Origin: Aeriscardovia aeriphila
Lineage (GTDB): Bacteria > Actinomycetota > Actinomycetes > Actinomycetales > Bifidobacteriaceae
NCBI RefSeq assembly: GCF_002259595.1
Contig: NZ_MWWU01000002.1
Span: forward strand, 620,001 to 684,000
Length of the DNA: 64,000 nucleotides
Direction: 5' to 3'
In this document: positions 45,384-53,790 of the stretch, piece after piece
How the letters are laid out: every line of letters starts with the position of its first letter
How positions within the stretch are numbered: the first letter of the stretch is position 1
Notes under the pieces: generated by a model
Told to the model about the DNA's origin: nothing
The model's input: the letters and a program-made list of their open reading frames with translations, nothing else
The model's database searches: none
Translations under genes and position numbers: made by a program

Positions 45384-46934
45384 TGGAAGCTCTGGCCTCT
45401 CATTGAGTGCACTCACATCTCCTGGAGCAGCCGCATAGAACTTCTCCATCGTCTCGTACAGGTGTGGAAGCGCCTGAGGAGCGGTGTAGAGCATGTGGCC
45501 TGCTGGGTAGTAGCTAAAGGCAACATTGTGACGCAATGGGCGCGGCAACTGCAGGTGGTCAATGTCAAACTCAGTTTGGAACATCGGCGTGCACAGGTCG
45601 TAATAACCGTTGCCGATCATCACCTTCAAACCTGGCTCATGCACAATGGCAGTAGCGAGGTCTTCGATAACGCGCGGGAAGGGGAAGTAATCCCAATCAC
45701 CATACACGCCGTATGGCTTCTTATGGTGCCAATCCCAGCTCTTGCCTGGCTCGCGAGATTCGAGGTCGAGGTCAGCAAAGTCGCGACGCAAATCGCTGGA
45801 CTGCCAGCCCAACTCTTCCTTCAAGTACTGCTCGCACAGGGCAACATAGTGAGGAGTAATGAAAGCGTCATCAGCCAAGAAAGTCTCTTCACTAGCAGCT
45901 TGATCGAGGTCATAACCCGTGACGCGCGAATCATAGAGGCCGACAACCTGCGAGCTTTCGCGCAGAAGCTCCTTGCTGAAGCGCTCTACACCCACCCTGA
46001 GGTTGGACTTGCGGACATAGTCAGCAGACAAGCCAGTCAGGTGAGCATATTCACTGGCCACAGCGTTGAACTGTTCCTCGGAAAGCGAATCGCCCATAGC
46101 CAAGGCTGCTCGGTACGCGCCGTTGGCGAATTCACGAGCGCGCTGAGCTTGTTGCTCAACCGTCAAGCCCCTTCCTGCCAGGCCGTGGTAGAAGGCGGTA
46201 GTGGCATAGGTCGGGAAGTAGCCGATGTAGAGCTGGTCGTCGTTGCTGAAGGTGTGTGCGTAGTCGAGAATATTGGAAATAAGTGTCACACCACTGAGTG
46301 CGCAACCGTCTTCCTGCAACTTCAAGCTCAGGGCTGCACCGCGTACAGTACCGTAGGATTCGCCGAAGAGGTATTTCGGAGAGTTCCAGCGATTGTATTT
46401 GCTGGCCCAGCGGCGAATGAACTGGCTGAAGGCAGCTACATCGCCGTCTACACTCCACAATTCTTTCTTTGCGGCCGGGGCAATGCGCGAGAAGCCAGCA
46501 CCCGGAGCATCGATAAAGACGAGATCGGTAAACGGCAGAAGCGTGTACTTGTTGTCCACCAGCGAGTAGGGAGCTCCATGGCCGCTCACCACTTCGCCGG
46601 TGTCGATGCGGCGTGGGGCGAAGGAACCCATGAGCAGGAAGGTCGTTGCCGAACCTGGGCCGCCGTTAAAGATGAAGGTCACGGGGCGCGTAGGGTCAGG
46701 GCTACCCTGCTCGTCGAGCTTGAGGAAGTCGACGTGGAACATAGAGGCTGCTGGTGCAACGCTCTTGGTTTCGATGCTCAGCGTTCCTGCGGTTGCACGG
46801 TAGCGGTAGCCGGCGAGTTCGTGCTCACTGGTGACGTCCTTGTCGGCTGGCAGAGGGCGATCTTCTGGCTTGACGTTCTTCTTCTCGTCTTCCTTCTTTT
46901 CCTCTTGCTTCTTCAGCTCTTCGCTTTCAGCCAT
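45375..46934 (-). CDS. S10-family serine carboxypeptidase-like protein
   Basis: Alpha/beta hydrolase of 519 residues related to serine carboxypeptidases. Seen are the oxyanion segment PVTFIFNGGPGSATT, the nucleophile in YLFGESYGTVRGA, the Asp in IGNGYYDLCTP and the His in YYPAGHMLYT, all in the S10 order. The N-terminus has no signal peptide; it is a highly charged stretch of about 30 residues (EELKKQEEKKEDEKKN), so the enzyme should be cytoplasmic, unlike secreted S10 enzymes. The ATG at 46934 follows GAGAAAGT. The substrate is unknown. The upstream 120 bases carry a GATTATCA word (46976). Confidence 0.88.
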   Translation of the reverse strand: MAESEELKKQEEKKEDEKKNVKPEDRPLPADKDVTSEHELAGYRYRATAGTLSIETKSVAPAASMFHVDFLKLDEQGSPDPTRPVTFIFNGGPGSATTFLLMGSFAPRRIDTGEVVSGHGAPYSLVDNKYTLLPFTDLVFIDAPGAGFSRIAPAAKKELWSVDGDVAAFSQFIRRWASKYNRWNSPKYLFGESYGTVRGAALSLKLQEDGCALSGVTLISNILDYAHTFSNDDQLYIGYFPTYATTAFYHGLAGRGLTVEQQAQRAREFANGAYRAALAMGDSLSEEQFNAVASEYAHLTGLSADYVRKSNLRVGVERFSKELLRESSQVVGLYDSRVTGYDLDQAASEETFLADDAFITPHYVALCEQYLKEELGWQSSDLRRDFADLDLESREPGKSWDWHHKKPYGVYGDWDYFPFPRVIEDLATAIVHEPGLKVMIGNGYYDLCTPMFQTEFDIDHLQLPRPLRHNVAFSYYPAGHMLYTAPQALPHLYETMEKFYAAAPGDVSALNERPELPLK

Positions 46935-47054
46935 ACTTTCTCTTTTCTCCTGGTCAGAGCAGTTCTGTCGCTTGAGATTATCACTGCTCTCGCTATTGTG
47001 TTGTGACAATTTCACCGCGGCTGTGTTTTCACGAGATTACACCCGTGCGTGTCG

Positions 47055-47846
47055 TCAAGCTTTTCCGAAACGACGGTGGCGATGTGTGTAATCCTCAATG
47101 CAACGCCAGAACACTTCCCTATTGCAATCAGGGAAAAGCTCGGGGACAAATTCGAACTCAGCGTACGCTGCTTCCCAGGCGAGGAAGTTCGACACGCGCT
47201 GCTCCCCCGAGGTGCGAATCACCAAGTCGCAGTCAGGAATATCGGGATTGTACAGGTGTTCGGCGATCATCTTTTCGCTCACGCGGTCGCCTTTGAGCTT
47301 GCCGGCAGCAACTTGGCGGGCAATGGCGCTCGCTGCATCAGCAATTTCTGCGCGTCCGCCATAGTTGATGCAGAAAACCACGTCGATAGTCTTATTGTTT
47401 TTGGTAATCTCTTCGGCTCTTTCGAGCTCATCGATCACCGACTTCCACAAGCGCGGCCTTCTGCCCGACCAGCGCACGCGCACTCCCCACTCGTTCATCT
47501 GATCGACGCGACGGTGAATAATATCGCGCGAAAAGCCCATCAGAAAGCGCACTTCGGAAGGCGAACGGTTCCAGTTTTCCGTGGAGAAGGTGTAGAGCGT
47601 GAGGTAGCGCACACCCGCTTCGATAGCTGCGGCAATGATGTCGAACACGACGGGTTCGGCGTGGCGATGGCCTTCCGTTCTCACCCAGCCGCGCTCTTTC
47701 GCCCATCGGCCGTTACCGTCCATAATCACACCGACGTGACGCGGGACGCTGCCCTTCTCAAAATGAGGAATGATGGAGGGATCCGAAAACGGAGCGGCAG
47801 GGATGCTCAGCGAAGTCGGGTCATACTGGGAGAAATCAATGCTCAT
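47055..47846 (-). CDS. uppS: Undecaprenyl diphosphate synthase UppS
   Basis: cis-Prenyltransferase that builds the C55 lipid carrier from farnesyl diphosphate and IPP. The 263-residue product has the catalytic motif HVGVIMDGNGRWAKERG (about 38-54), EAGVRYLTLYTFSTENWNR, INYGGRAEIADA, DLVIRTSGEQRVSNFLAW and the C-terminal ELFPDC. A leader of about 35 residues resembles other actinobacterial long-chain enzymes. The ATG at 47846 overlaps the recO end by 11 bases and has a poor ribosome site, so translation is probably coupled. IPP should come from the mevalonate cluster in this window. Confidence 0.96.
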   Translation of the reverse strand: MSIDFSQYDPTSLSIPAAPFSDPSIIPHFEKGSVPRHVGVIMDGNGRWAKERGWVRTEGHRHAEPVVFDIIAAAIEAGVRYLTLYTFSTENWNRSPSEVRFLMGFSRDIIHRRVDQMNEWGVRVRWSGRRPRLWKSVIDELERAEEITKNNKTIDVVFCINYGGRAEIADAASAIARQVAAGKLKGDRVSEKMIAEHLYNPDIPDCDLVIRTSGEQRVSNFLAWEAAYAEFEFVPELFPDCNREVFWRCIEDYTHRHRRFGKA

Positions 47847-48579
47847 ATGACGAATGTAACAAGTTCGCCGAATGAAGTGACTGCTCGAGGTAATACTGTG
47901 CCCAATTCTCCACGATCTGCAACACCGGCTTCATCGGCTGGGGCTTCAACTGCTCCCAATCACCTAAACTGAGTGCGCGCAACTGTGACAGCTGCTCGGC
48001 GCTGATCGGCACTGAGGCGGGGCTCTGGTCGTCCGCACATACGCATCCGCCGTCGGGAATGGAGAAGAAGGCGAGATCGCACTGGTTCGAGTTTCGCGAG
48101 CAGACCACGCAGGTGGAGACGCTCGCCCTCCAGCCTGCTTCAGCGAGGGCGCGCAGCACATACGAGTAGGAGATTTGCCAGGCAGGATGCTGGTAGGTTG
48201 CCAACGCGTGGATCGCGGAAAGCAGCAGGTTGTATTGGCCTGGCAGGGCGTCCCCGTCGTCGGCGATGAGCTTGTCGGCCGTTTCCACCATCAAGTTCGC
48301 TGCTTGGTAGGCCTCGTAGTCGCTGACAATCGCCGTTGCGTAAGGCGCTGTACACACGGCTTGGGAGACGACTTGCAAGCTTGATTTGCCTTGGTAAAGC
48401 TGAAGATTATCACGCATGAAAGGTTCGAGGCGGGCGCCGAATCGCGATTTTTCGCGTCGGATTCCCTTCGCAACCGCACGCACTTTGCCGTGGTTTTTGG
48501 TCAGCAAAGTGATAATTCTGTCAGCCTCGCCCAGTTTCGCCGTCCTGAGCACCAGAGCTTCATCGTTATACGCAGGCAT
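47836..48579 (-). CDS. recO: DNA repair protein RecO
   Basis: Recombination mediator that loads RecA on SSB-coated gaps. The 247-residue product has the N-terminal OB fold (DEALVLRTAKLGEADRIITLL; GKVRAVAKGIRREKSRFG), a helical middle, and a zinc site (CVVCSRNSNQC ... CVCADD). The ATG at 48579 follows TTGGTGAGCT, directly after the membrane hydrolase stop. recO-uppS is a common actinobacterial pair. Confidence 0.95.
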   Translation of the reverse strand: MPAYNDEALVLRTAKLGEADRIITLLTKNHGKVRAVAKGIRREKSRFGARLEPFMRDNLQLYQGKSSLQVVSQAVCTAPYATAIVSDYEAYQAANLMVETADKLIADDGDALPGQYNLLLSAIHALATYQHPAWQISYSYVLRALAEAGWRASVSTCVVCSRNSNQCDLAFFSIPDGGCVCADDQSPASVPISAEQLSQLRALSLGDWEQLKPQPMKPVLQIVENWAQYYLEQSLHSANLLHSSYEH

Positions 48580-48582
48580 AGC

Positions 48583-50592
48583 TCACCAAATATAAATTCC
48601 GAGGAGTGCAAAAAGCACCAAGATTGCCACCATGGTGACAATAACCAGCAGGGCATACCAGAAACCAGTGCGGTTGAGGCAAGCGATCGGGCCTTCTTCG
48701 AAACGCGGATCGTCGTCGGAAGAATCGTCGAGCTGAGTGTGCCTTTCTTTGTTGTGTTCGCGCTTGGCAGCTTCTTCCACGGGGCGAATAACCATATTGC
48801 GTTGGGCGAGCCAAGCTTGCAATTTGGCGAATCGACGCTGCTCGAAGCGGCTTCTTTGGCGGGTGACTATAGCCCACAAATGCGGAAGATGACCGTGGCG
48901 CATGGCTGTTTCCAACAAGGCTGCGAAGAACACTGCCCAGGCGGCGAGCAGAATCAAGCCCAGAATTTGGCTGTTTTCCCACGAGTTCCACAGCGATTCA
49001 GGGTCCTTGGGCGGTGCTGCTCCCCAATCGAGGTAGACGACTGCGGAAATTACTTCTGCTAAGCCCGAGCCGAAGAGAGCCAGTGCGCCAACGGTGGCCA
49101 AGGAGAGCAGGGCAAGGGCCCGGCCAAAGCCGGGCACGAAGAGGTGCTGCACTTCTGTGCCTCGCAGGCGGCGGATGAGACGCGCAATGATAATCTCAAG
49201 CGTGAAGGCTAGGGAAACCACAAAGCCGACGAGGAAAACGACGAGAGCAGTGAGCAGAAGGCCGGTGAAGAAAGGCCTGGCATGAGCCGAGCGCGGAAGG
49301 GCGATCGCCTGGTAAATATCCTCGCCAGCGATATGCGGATTGACCTGCTTCTCGCCTTTCACCACGCCAGTCGTCCACGCCAGAATGTCGCGGATGAAGT
49401 TGTCGGTGAGCTTCGTGTTGCCGTCGCGCTCATTGCCGATGCGCAGAACGTGGTTGGCCAGAGGGTAATTGCGGATCACATAGTTGGAATTATGCGATTC
49501 GCGAGCCAATTCCATGAGCTTAACCGCGCCGTCAACCTGAGGGGTCATCACATCCTTCGAACCGTAGGCGAGGAAGGTTGGGATGGCGTAGGAATTGGTG
49601 TTGTACGGGTCAAAGTCAGCAATGGTGGAGTCGATGAAGCGGTAGTCCAGCGAGAAAATGCGATGGACGATGCCCTGGTAGCCGGGGTGGGCGCCGACGA
49701 TAGAGAAATCAGCGTTGACGAAGTAGCCCAATGCTTGGCGGGGGCTGAAGGACATCGTGCTCATGAGCACTTGGAAGGCGATGTGCTTGTCCTTGTTGAG
49801 CATGACGGGGAAAATCCAGCCGGCTTCGGAGCTCGCGTAAATACCGACTTTGCTTGGGTTGACGCCCGGGTCTGCACGCAGAAAGTGGAGTGCTTTCAGG
49901 TAGGCATCTGCGCTTGCCTCGTAGTCGCGGTTAATGGCGGTGGTGTCCCACAACGGTTTGTCGATGTTGAGAGTGTAATAGCCTGCCGAGGCGTACCACG
50001 TCATGAGGTCGGCGAAGGAATCGTCCGTGGTGAAAGTGCCAGCACCGTGCATGAAGAGAATGCCGGGAGCTTTGCCCGGGAAGTTTTTCGGGTAGCGAAT
50101 GAGCATGTTGATTCGCTGCTTCTTGCCAGTGCTGGGCTGGGTGGCGATGAAACTGCTGCGTTTTTCTACTACTTTGTAGCGGCCGGTATGAGAGGACAGT
50201 GCGCACAGGCCTGTGGTGTCAGCGTTCTGAGTTGTGCTGGAGTTCGCTGTAGCGTTGGCGTTCGCGGGGGTGTCAGCGTTTTGAGCCCTCTCACTTTCCC
50301 CACTGCAGCGCACGGATTTTTTCGTCGGCTCCATTTTCACCGCAGTATCGAATGTGGTGGCCGCAATCGTTCTGTTAATCGGGTTGATGTCCCACGTCGA
50401 TTGAGCTGTCATCGAAAAAGTGCTCAGAACGAGGAAAAGCACAAGGAATACGGGCAGAGTGGCGACAATCCAACCTCGCCACGTCCAGTGGAGATTTCTG
50501 AAAAGTGTATGTTGGGGTCTGCGCAAAGCAAACCAGCCTGCTCTCTTCACAGAAGGGGCAGGCTGGTGCTGGCCGTCATGAATTCTGGCCAT
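48583..50592 (-). CDS. Membrane-anchored alpha/beta hydrolase
   Basis: Protein of 669 residues. Order: basic cytoplasmic N-terminus, a membrane segment near 40-63 (WIVATLPVFLVLFLVLSTF), a Thr/Asn/Ala-rich linker (about 100-130), then an extracellular hydrolase domain (APGILFMHGAGTF; nucleophile region KVGIYASSEAGWIF; Asp in AYGSKDVMTP; His in YPLANHVL). Four or five membrane segments follow, with a charged cytoplasmic loop and a final helix. The Ser motif is A-S-S-E-A-G, not the strict GxSxG. The ATG at 50592 follows GAGAGGACGA, nine bases past the DivIVA-repeat gene. The substrate is unknown; an envelope ester is a reasonable guess. Confidence 0.8.
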   Translation of the reverse strand: MARIHDGQHQPAPSVKRAGWFALRRPQHTLFRNLHWTWRGWIVATLPVFLVLFLVLSTFSMTAQSTWDINPINRTIAATTFDTAVKMEPTKKSVRCSGESERAQNADTPANANATANSSTTQNADTTGLCALSSHTGRYKVVEKRSSFIATQPSTGKKQRINMLIRYPKNFPGKAPGILFMHGAGTFTTDDSFADLMTWYASAGYYTLNIDKPLWDTTAINRDYEASADAYLKALHFLRADPGVNPSKVGIYASSEAGWIFPVMLNKDKHIAFQVLMSTMSFSPRQALGYFVNADFSIVGAHPGYQGIVHRIFSLDYRFIDSTIADFDPYNTNSYAIPTFLAYGSKDVMTPQVDGAVKLMELARESHNSNYVIRNYPLANHVLRIGNERDGNTKLTDNFIRDILAWTTGVVKGEKQVNPHIAGEDIYQAIALPRSAHARPFFTGLLLTALVVFLVGFVVSLAFTLEIIIARLIRRLRGTEVQHLFVPGFGRALALLSLATVGALALFGSGLAEVISAVVYLDWGAAPPKDPESLWNSWENSQILGLILLAAWAVFFAALLETAMRHGHLPHLWAIVTRQRSRFEQRRFAKLQAWLAQRNMVIRPVEEAAKREHNKERHTQLDDSSDDDPRFEEGPIACLNRTGFWYALLVIVTMVAILVLFALLGIYIW

Positions 50593-50600
50593 TCGTCCTC

Positions 50601-52001
50601 TCACTCAGATGTGTGTGGCTGCTGCGAACCGCCAAAGGTCAAGGAAGGAATTTCGAAGCTTCCCGTCGAGCTGACCGAAGAGTTCATCACTTCGTCAAAG
50701 TAGGAGTCGACAGGCTGATCCTTCTTGTCATCATCATCGCCGCTGGCATGATCAGTACCGTTATGCTCAGTGCTGTTGTTTTTAGCACTGTTGAGTTCAG
50801 CGCTGTTATGTTCAGCGCTGGCAGAGGTCGTATCAGAAGCAACAGAAGCAGAGGCCGCGGAAGCATTCTGTTCAATGCGTGGTGCAGCAGGTGCCGGCGG
50901 GAGCGGCTCATTCTGCTCGCCTGCCTGCCCGGTATACGCAGGTGCTTCATCGTAGTGAGAATCCTGGGAAGTACCGTGCAACAAAGAAGAAACACCAGAG
51001 GTTTCCGGCTCCTCAGAAGCAGCGACTGGAGCGGCCGAAGATGCTGGAGCTGCAGAAGTTGCAGGCGCGGCCGGAGCTGGAGGAAGAGGTCCTTTTCCAT
51101 TCGCCTCAGCTGCGTCATTCGCCTGCTTGTGGGCAAAGTCGAAGGCGAAACCCTCATCCTTTTGCTCAAGAGGTTCGAGAACCTGAGTTTCCTTAGCAGC
51201 CTCAGCGCCTGCTTGCTCGCGAGCGTGAGAATCTGAAGAAACATTGGCTGCGGAATCAGCACCACCGACTTCCTCGCCACCTGCGTGAGAAGCGGCAGAG
51301 GATGCGGAAGGAGCCACCAAACCGGCTAAGCTCTCCTGAGAGGTCATCGGCACGGAAGAAATGTGAGTATCCAAGCCCATGCGCTCCACCGACTCGACGC
51401 GAGTGAGCACCTGAATGGCGCGGTTCAAATAAGCGTCCACAGAAGATTCGTCGTAACCGTGATGTGCATTGCGCTGGGTAAAGATGGCGTTCGCCACACG
51501 CGAGGAGGTAATGAGATCGGCGTTACGCACTTCATCCAAAGTGTTCGGAATACCCAGCAGCTGAGTGATGCGAGTCCAAGTTTGCATGACGAGCAGATCA
51601 ACCTGCTTACGGTCATAGGAAGGATGATGGCGCAGGCCTGGCTTGAAGCGCTGACGGTTAGGCGCCTCGGCGCGCTGCTGGAGGGTTTGTGCCAAGCCGA
51701 GGGTTTCTTGATCCCACTGGCGGCGTCCCTCTTCGGCGATCTGTGTTTGAGTGTTCTTGTCGACGATGGCGCGTTCCAAGCGGATGAGCGTGGCATCGAC
51801 TTGACCGATCACATAGCCATTGCGTTCCAGGTCGAAGCTGGTCAGCTGAATTTCTTCTTGGCTGAGCTGTGGGTCATTGTTTTCGTACATTTCGTGCGCG
51901 CGCTCAAGAAATTCATCAACTTGAGCGACGTTGTAGCCCCACTTGCGCTTCCCTGCTCGATCGAGAGCAGACGTCTTTTCTTCGCTCTGCTGACTGGTCA
52001 T
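50601..52001 (-). CDS. DivIVA-domain repeat protein with long low-complexity tail
   Basis: Protein of 466 residues. The first 210 contain four short units like the DivIVA/DUF entry motif G-Y-x(4)-V-D-x-[FL]-[LI]: KWGYNVAQVDEFLERA (about 20), RNGYVIGQVDATLIRL (about 60), YDRKQVDLLVMQTW (about 130) and GYDESSVDAYLNRAIQVL (about 185). The remaining 250 residues are acidic Ala/Ser/Pro/Glu-rich with LPPAPAAP occurring twice and an Asn/Ser/His repeat near 400-430. There is no membrane helix. It may sense membrane curvature or bind division proteins; this is inferred. The ATG at 52001 follows GAGGAGGCCGTTG. It is in an operon with the hydrolase, recO and uppS. Confidence 0.78.
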   Translation of the reverse strand: MTSQQSEEKTSALDRAGKRKWGYNVAQVDEFLERAHEMYENNDPQLSQEEIQLTSFDLERNGYVIGQVDATLIRLERAIVDKNTQTQIAEEGRRQWDQETLGLAQTLQQRAEAPNRQRFKPGLRHHPSYDRKQVDLLVMQTWTRITQLLGIPNTLDEVRNADLITSSRVANAIFTQRNAHHGYDESSVDAYLNRAIQVLTRVESVERMGLDTHISSVPMTSQESLAGLVAPSASSAASHAGGEEVGGADSAANVSSDSHAREQAGAEAAKETQVLEPLEQKDEGFAFDFAHKQANDAAEANGKGPLPPAPAAPATSAAPASSAAPVAASEEPETSGVSSLLHGTSQDSHYDEAPAYTGQAGEQNEPLPPAPAAPRIEQNASAASASVASDTTSASAEHNSAELNSAKNNSTEHNGTDHASGDDDDKKDQPVDSYFDEVMNSSVSSTGSFEIPSLTFGGSQQPHTSE

Positions 52002-52102
52002 CAACGGCCTCCTCATAGTTACTCTGAGAACAGATTACGCCACTTGAAAGACTCACGCACAGTTAAGCGAAACTTTTAGCCGAAATCTTCCCAAATGCAC
52101 TG

Positions 52103-52225
52103 CTCAGGCAGGCTCATAGCACAAGCTCGTCGGGAAGGCTCGTCAGGCAGGCTCATCGCACAGGCTTTCCTCAACGCGGCACACCTGTTCATCGCGCACA
52201 CTTGCCTCGACGCGGCACACCTGTT
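52103..52225. repeat. Two sets of imperfect direct repeats upstream of tRNA-Arg
   Basis: TCAGGCAGGCTCAT occurs at 52104 and 52143 (39 apart), each followed by an A/CGCACA-type continuation. CCTC(A/G)ACGCGGCACACCTGTT occurs at 52169 and 52205 (36 apart). The region has no gene and separates the DivIVA-repeat gene from the tRNA. The repeats look like old tandem duplications. Confidence 0.75.
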
Positions 52226-52254
52226 GCATGTTCGACGATTGAGAGGTGTATAGT
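52224..52254 (+). promoter_or_regulatory. Candidate promoter of tRNA-Arg
   Basis: TATAGT at 52249-52254 is a good -10 box, 10 bases before the tRNA. TTGCAT at 52224-52229 is a possible -35 box with a rather long 19-base spacer. Confidence 0.5.
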
Positions 52255-52264
52255 AGCAGGGTTA

Positions 52265-52337
52265 GGCCCGGTAGCTCAGGGGATAGAGCGCCACTCTCCT
52301 AAAGTGGGCGTCGTGTGTTCGAATCACATCCGGGCCA
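52265..52337 (+). tRNA. tRNA-Arg (anticodon CCU)
   Basis: A full cloverleaf of 73 bases: acceptor GGCCCGG paired with CCGGGCC plus discriminator A; D-arm GCTC/GAGC; anticodon stem CCACT/AGTGG with loop CTCCTAA, giving anticodon CCT; T-arm GTGTG/CACAT with loop TTCGAAT. CCA is not encoded. It reads AGG codons. Confidence 0.96.
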
Positions 52338-52445
52338 CTCGTGTTGTGTTGAGCAAATATCTTGAGATTATCACTGCTCCAACACGCCCAACACGCAGAT
52401 AACTTGCGAAGTGTGCTTCATGCTCATATAGTTATCACTGTTCTT

Positions 52446-52532
52446 GCGAACGTGGCGGAATGGTAGACGCGCTGGCTTCAGGTGCCAGTGACCGCTAAGG
52501 TCGTGAGGGTTCAACTCCCTCCGTTCGCACCA
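52446..52532 (+). tRNA. tRNA-Leu (anticodon CAG)
   Basis: Class II tRNA: acceptor GCGAACG paired with CGTTCGC, anticodon stem CTGGC/GCCAG with loop TTCAGGT (anticodon CAG), a long variable arm (about 52488-52505) and T-arm GAGGG/CTCCC with loop TTCAACT. The 3-prime ACCA is encoded (to 52532). It reads CTG codons. A terminator follows at once. The 108 bases before it carry a TTGAGATTATCACTGC word at 52363-52378. Confidence 0.96.
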
Positions 52533-52535
52533 TGT

Positions 52536-52561
52536 AACCGGGTCGAGAGATCCGGTTTTTT
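52536..52561 (+). terminator. Terminator of tRNA-Leu
   Basis: Stem AACCGG(G) at 52536-52542 pairs with (T)CCGGTT at 52551-52557, loop 8 bases, then an unbroken run of six T (52556-52561). It starts four bases after the tRNA. Confidence 0.85.
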
Positions 52562-52637
52562 GTTTAATGGCCGCCCGAGCAGCCTCTAGCCCTCTAACCT
52601 TAACTCCACGATTGAGCAAAGAAAACTATAAAGCCAA

Positions 52638-52922
52638 TCACTTGTGGCAGTAATAGGCAATCAGTATGGAGGCTATCAACATGACTATAGTTGCTGCAGT
52701 GGTAAGTGTAATAGTCATCCAGCGAGGAACATCGCTAGCTTTCAGCGCACCAAGCATTGAACTAAAAGTTCCCCAAGTCACATAGAAACCAGGAAGCAGG
52801 AACTTTTCAATGGGAAAGCTTCTGCTGGTGATAAGCCAGAACTCAAAAACCGCTCCAACGAGAAGAAAAGCCTCTCCAGTCCACATGAAGCCTTTCCATT
52901 GTTTCTTTGTTATTTTTAACAT
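52638..52922 (-). CDS. Small orphan membrane protein beside tRNA-Leu
   Basis: Protein of 94 residues with a basic start (MLKITKKQWKGF) and three membrane segments (EAFLLVGAVFEFWLI; FLLPGFYVTWGTFSSMLGAL; ITLTTAATIVMLIASILIAY). No family is recognised. The region is clearly AT-richer than its neighbours, including the flanks (about 52560-52980), and sits directly after a tRNA gene, a usual entry point for mobile DNA. No integrase or direct repeat of the tRNA end was found. The ATG at 52922 follows GGGGGTTGCAGT; an upstream start at 52970 would add a Cys-rich stretch and is less likely. Confidence 0.7.
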   Translation of the reverse strand: MLKITKKQWKGFMWTGEAFLLVGAVFEFWLITSRSFPIEKFLLPGFYVTWGTFSSMLGALKASDVPRWMTITLTTAATIVMLIASILIAYYCHK

Positions 52923-53011
52923 ACTGCAACCCCCGCATAACCTATTATGGCACCAGTAACACGAAAACATAAAAACGTGAGAAAGGCTAACACGCCGACG
53001 AGCATGAGAAG

Positions 53012-53719
53012 TTAGAAACCTCCCGCCTCATGCATAAAGGTAGCCAAAGTCACTTCATTATCATGAGGGCGCTCGAGAACAATCGCGCGCGGTGTGGTGG
53101 ATGGATCCGCAGATGTGAAGTCGGTCGGCGGAATGAAGATGCCGTGCTGAAAATCTTGAGCGCTAAATTCAGAAGACCAGTACAGCTGGAGGCTCCTCAC
53201 CCACTGGCCCAACGGCGAATCGTGAGTGGCAAGGTCAACGGCGACGAAACGCGGCAAAGCGACATGCGACAAGCGGATCAGCTGCGCCAGCCTCGACCAA
53301 AAGAGGAAAGCGACACGGAAATCGAAGTCGAACTGACCACGCGCTGCCGCCACCAAAACCTCAGATGTAAGCACCCAGCGAGCGTGCCGCACAGCGGAGC
53401 CCTTCACAGAGTCAGCCACAGAAGAGCCTGACGCAGCAAACAGCGTGCCTTGCAGCTTATCCTGCTCAGAGGCAAAACGGTCGTCGTCAAAGACAGCCGC
53501 GTCACTGAATTCGGCGGAATCGTCACGGGCGTGCACGTCCTCGAGGGGTAAGAGCGCCGGCTGGTCAGCGCGATCGGCAACTGCGCGTGAGGCGCGTGAG
53601 GAAATACTCGCCGTAGGTGGGCTCACGCGAGCTGATAATCTGTGGCCAGGCTGGGAAGCCTTGGCAAGACGAACCTCAGGGCCAAAAAGAGCCCCTTGAA
53701 CAGCAGAATCGACTTGCAT
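53012..53719 (-). CDS. Hypothetical protein
   Basis: Protein of 235 residues without a recognised family. The first half is polar and Ala/Ser/Asp-rich (disordered); the second half looks folded, with strands and aromatic residues (RWVLTSEVLVAAARGQFDF; FRVAFLFWSRLAQLIRLSHV; FVAVDLATHDSPLGQWVRSL). There is no signal peptide or clear membrane helix. The frame is chosen over open frames on the other strand because the ATG at 53719 has an excellent TAAGGAGGCGCGT. It follows the aminotransferase gene after 71 bases and may be its co-transcribed partner. Confidence 0.65.
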   Translation of the reverse strand: MQVDSAVQGALFGPEVRLAKASQPGHRLSARVSPPTASISSRASRAVADRADQPALLPLEDVHARDDSAEFSDAAVFDDDRFASEQDKLQGTLFAASGSSVADSVKGSAVRHARWVLTSEVLVAAARGQFDFDFRVAFLFWSRLAQLIRLSHVALPRFVAVDLATHDSPLGQWVRSLQLYWSSEFSAQDFQHGIFIPPTDFTSADPSTTPRAIVLERPHDNEVTLATFMHEAGGF

Positions 53720-53790
53720 ACGCGCCTCCTTACCTCGAGCTTAGCTCACTTCGCAGCTCTTGAGATTAACAGCGCGCAAAATGCAAGCCT

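Noticed and set aside
52265-52990. Integrated mobile element with attachment sites at the tRNA pair
   Set aside because: No integrase, transposase or repeat of the tRNA 3-prime ends was found; only the base composition of the small orphan gene is unusual.
53030-53431. A 133-codon plus-strand frame opposite the hypothetical protein at 53012-53719
   Set aside because: The minus-strand frame is longer and has a strong ribosome site, TAAGGAGGCGCGT; the plus frame has none.
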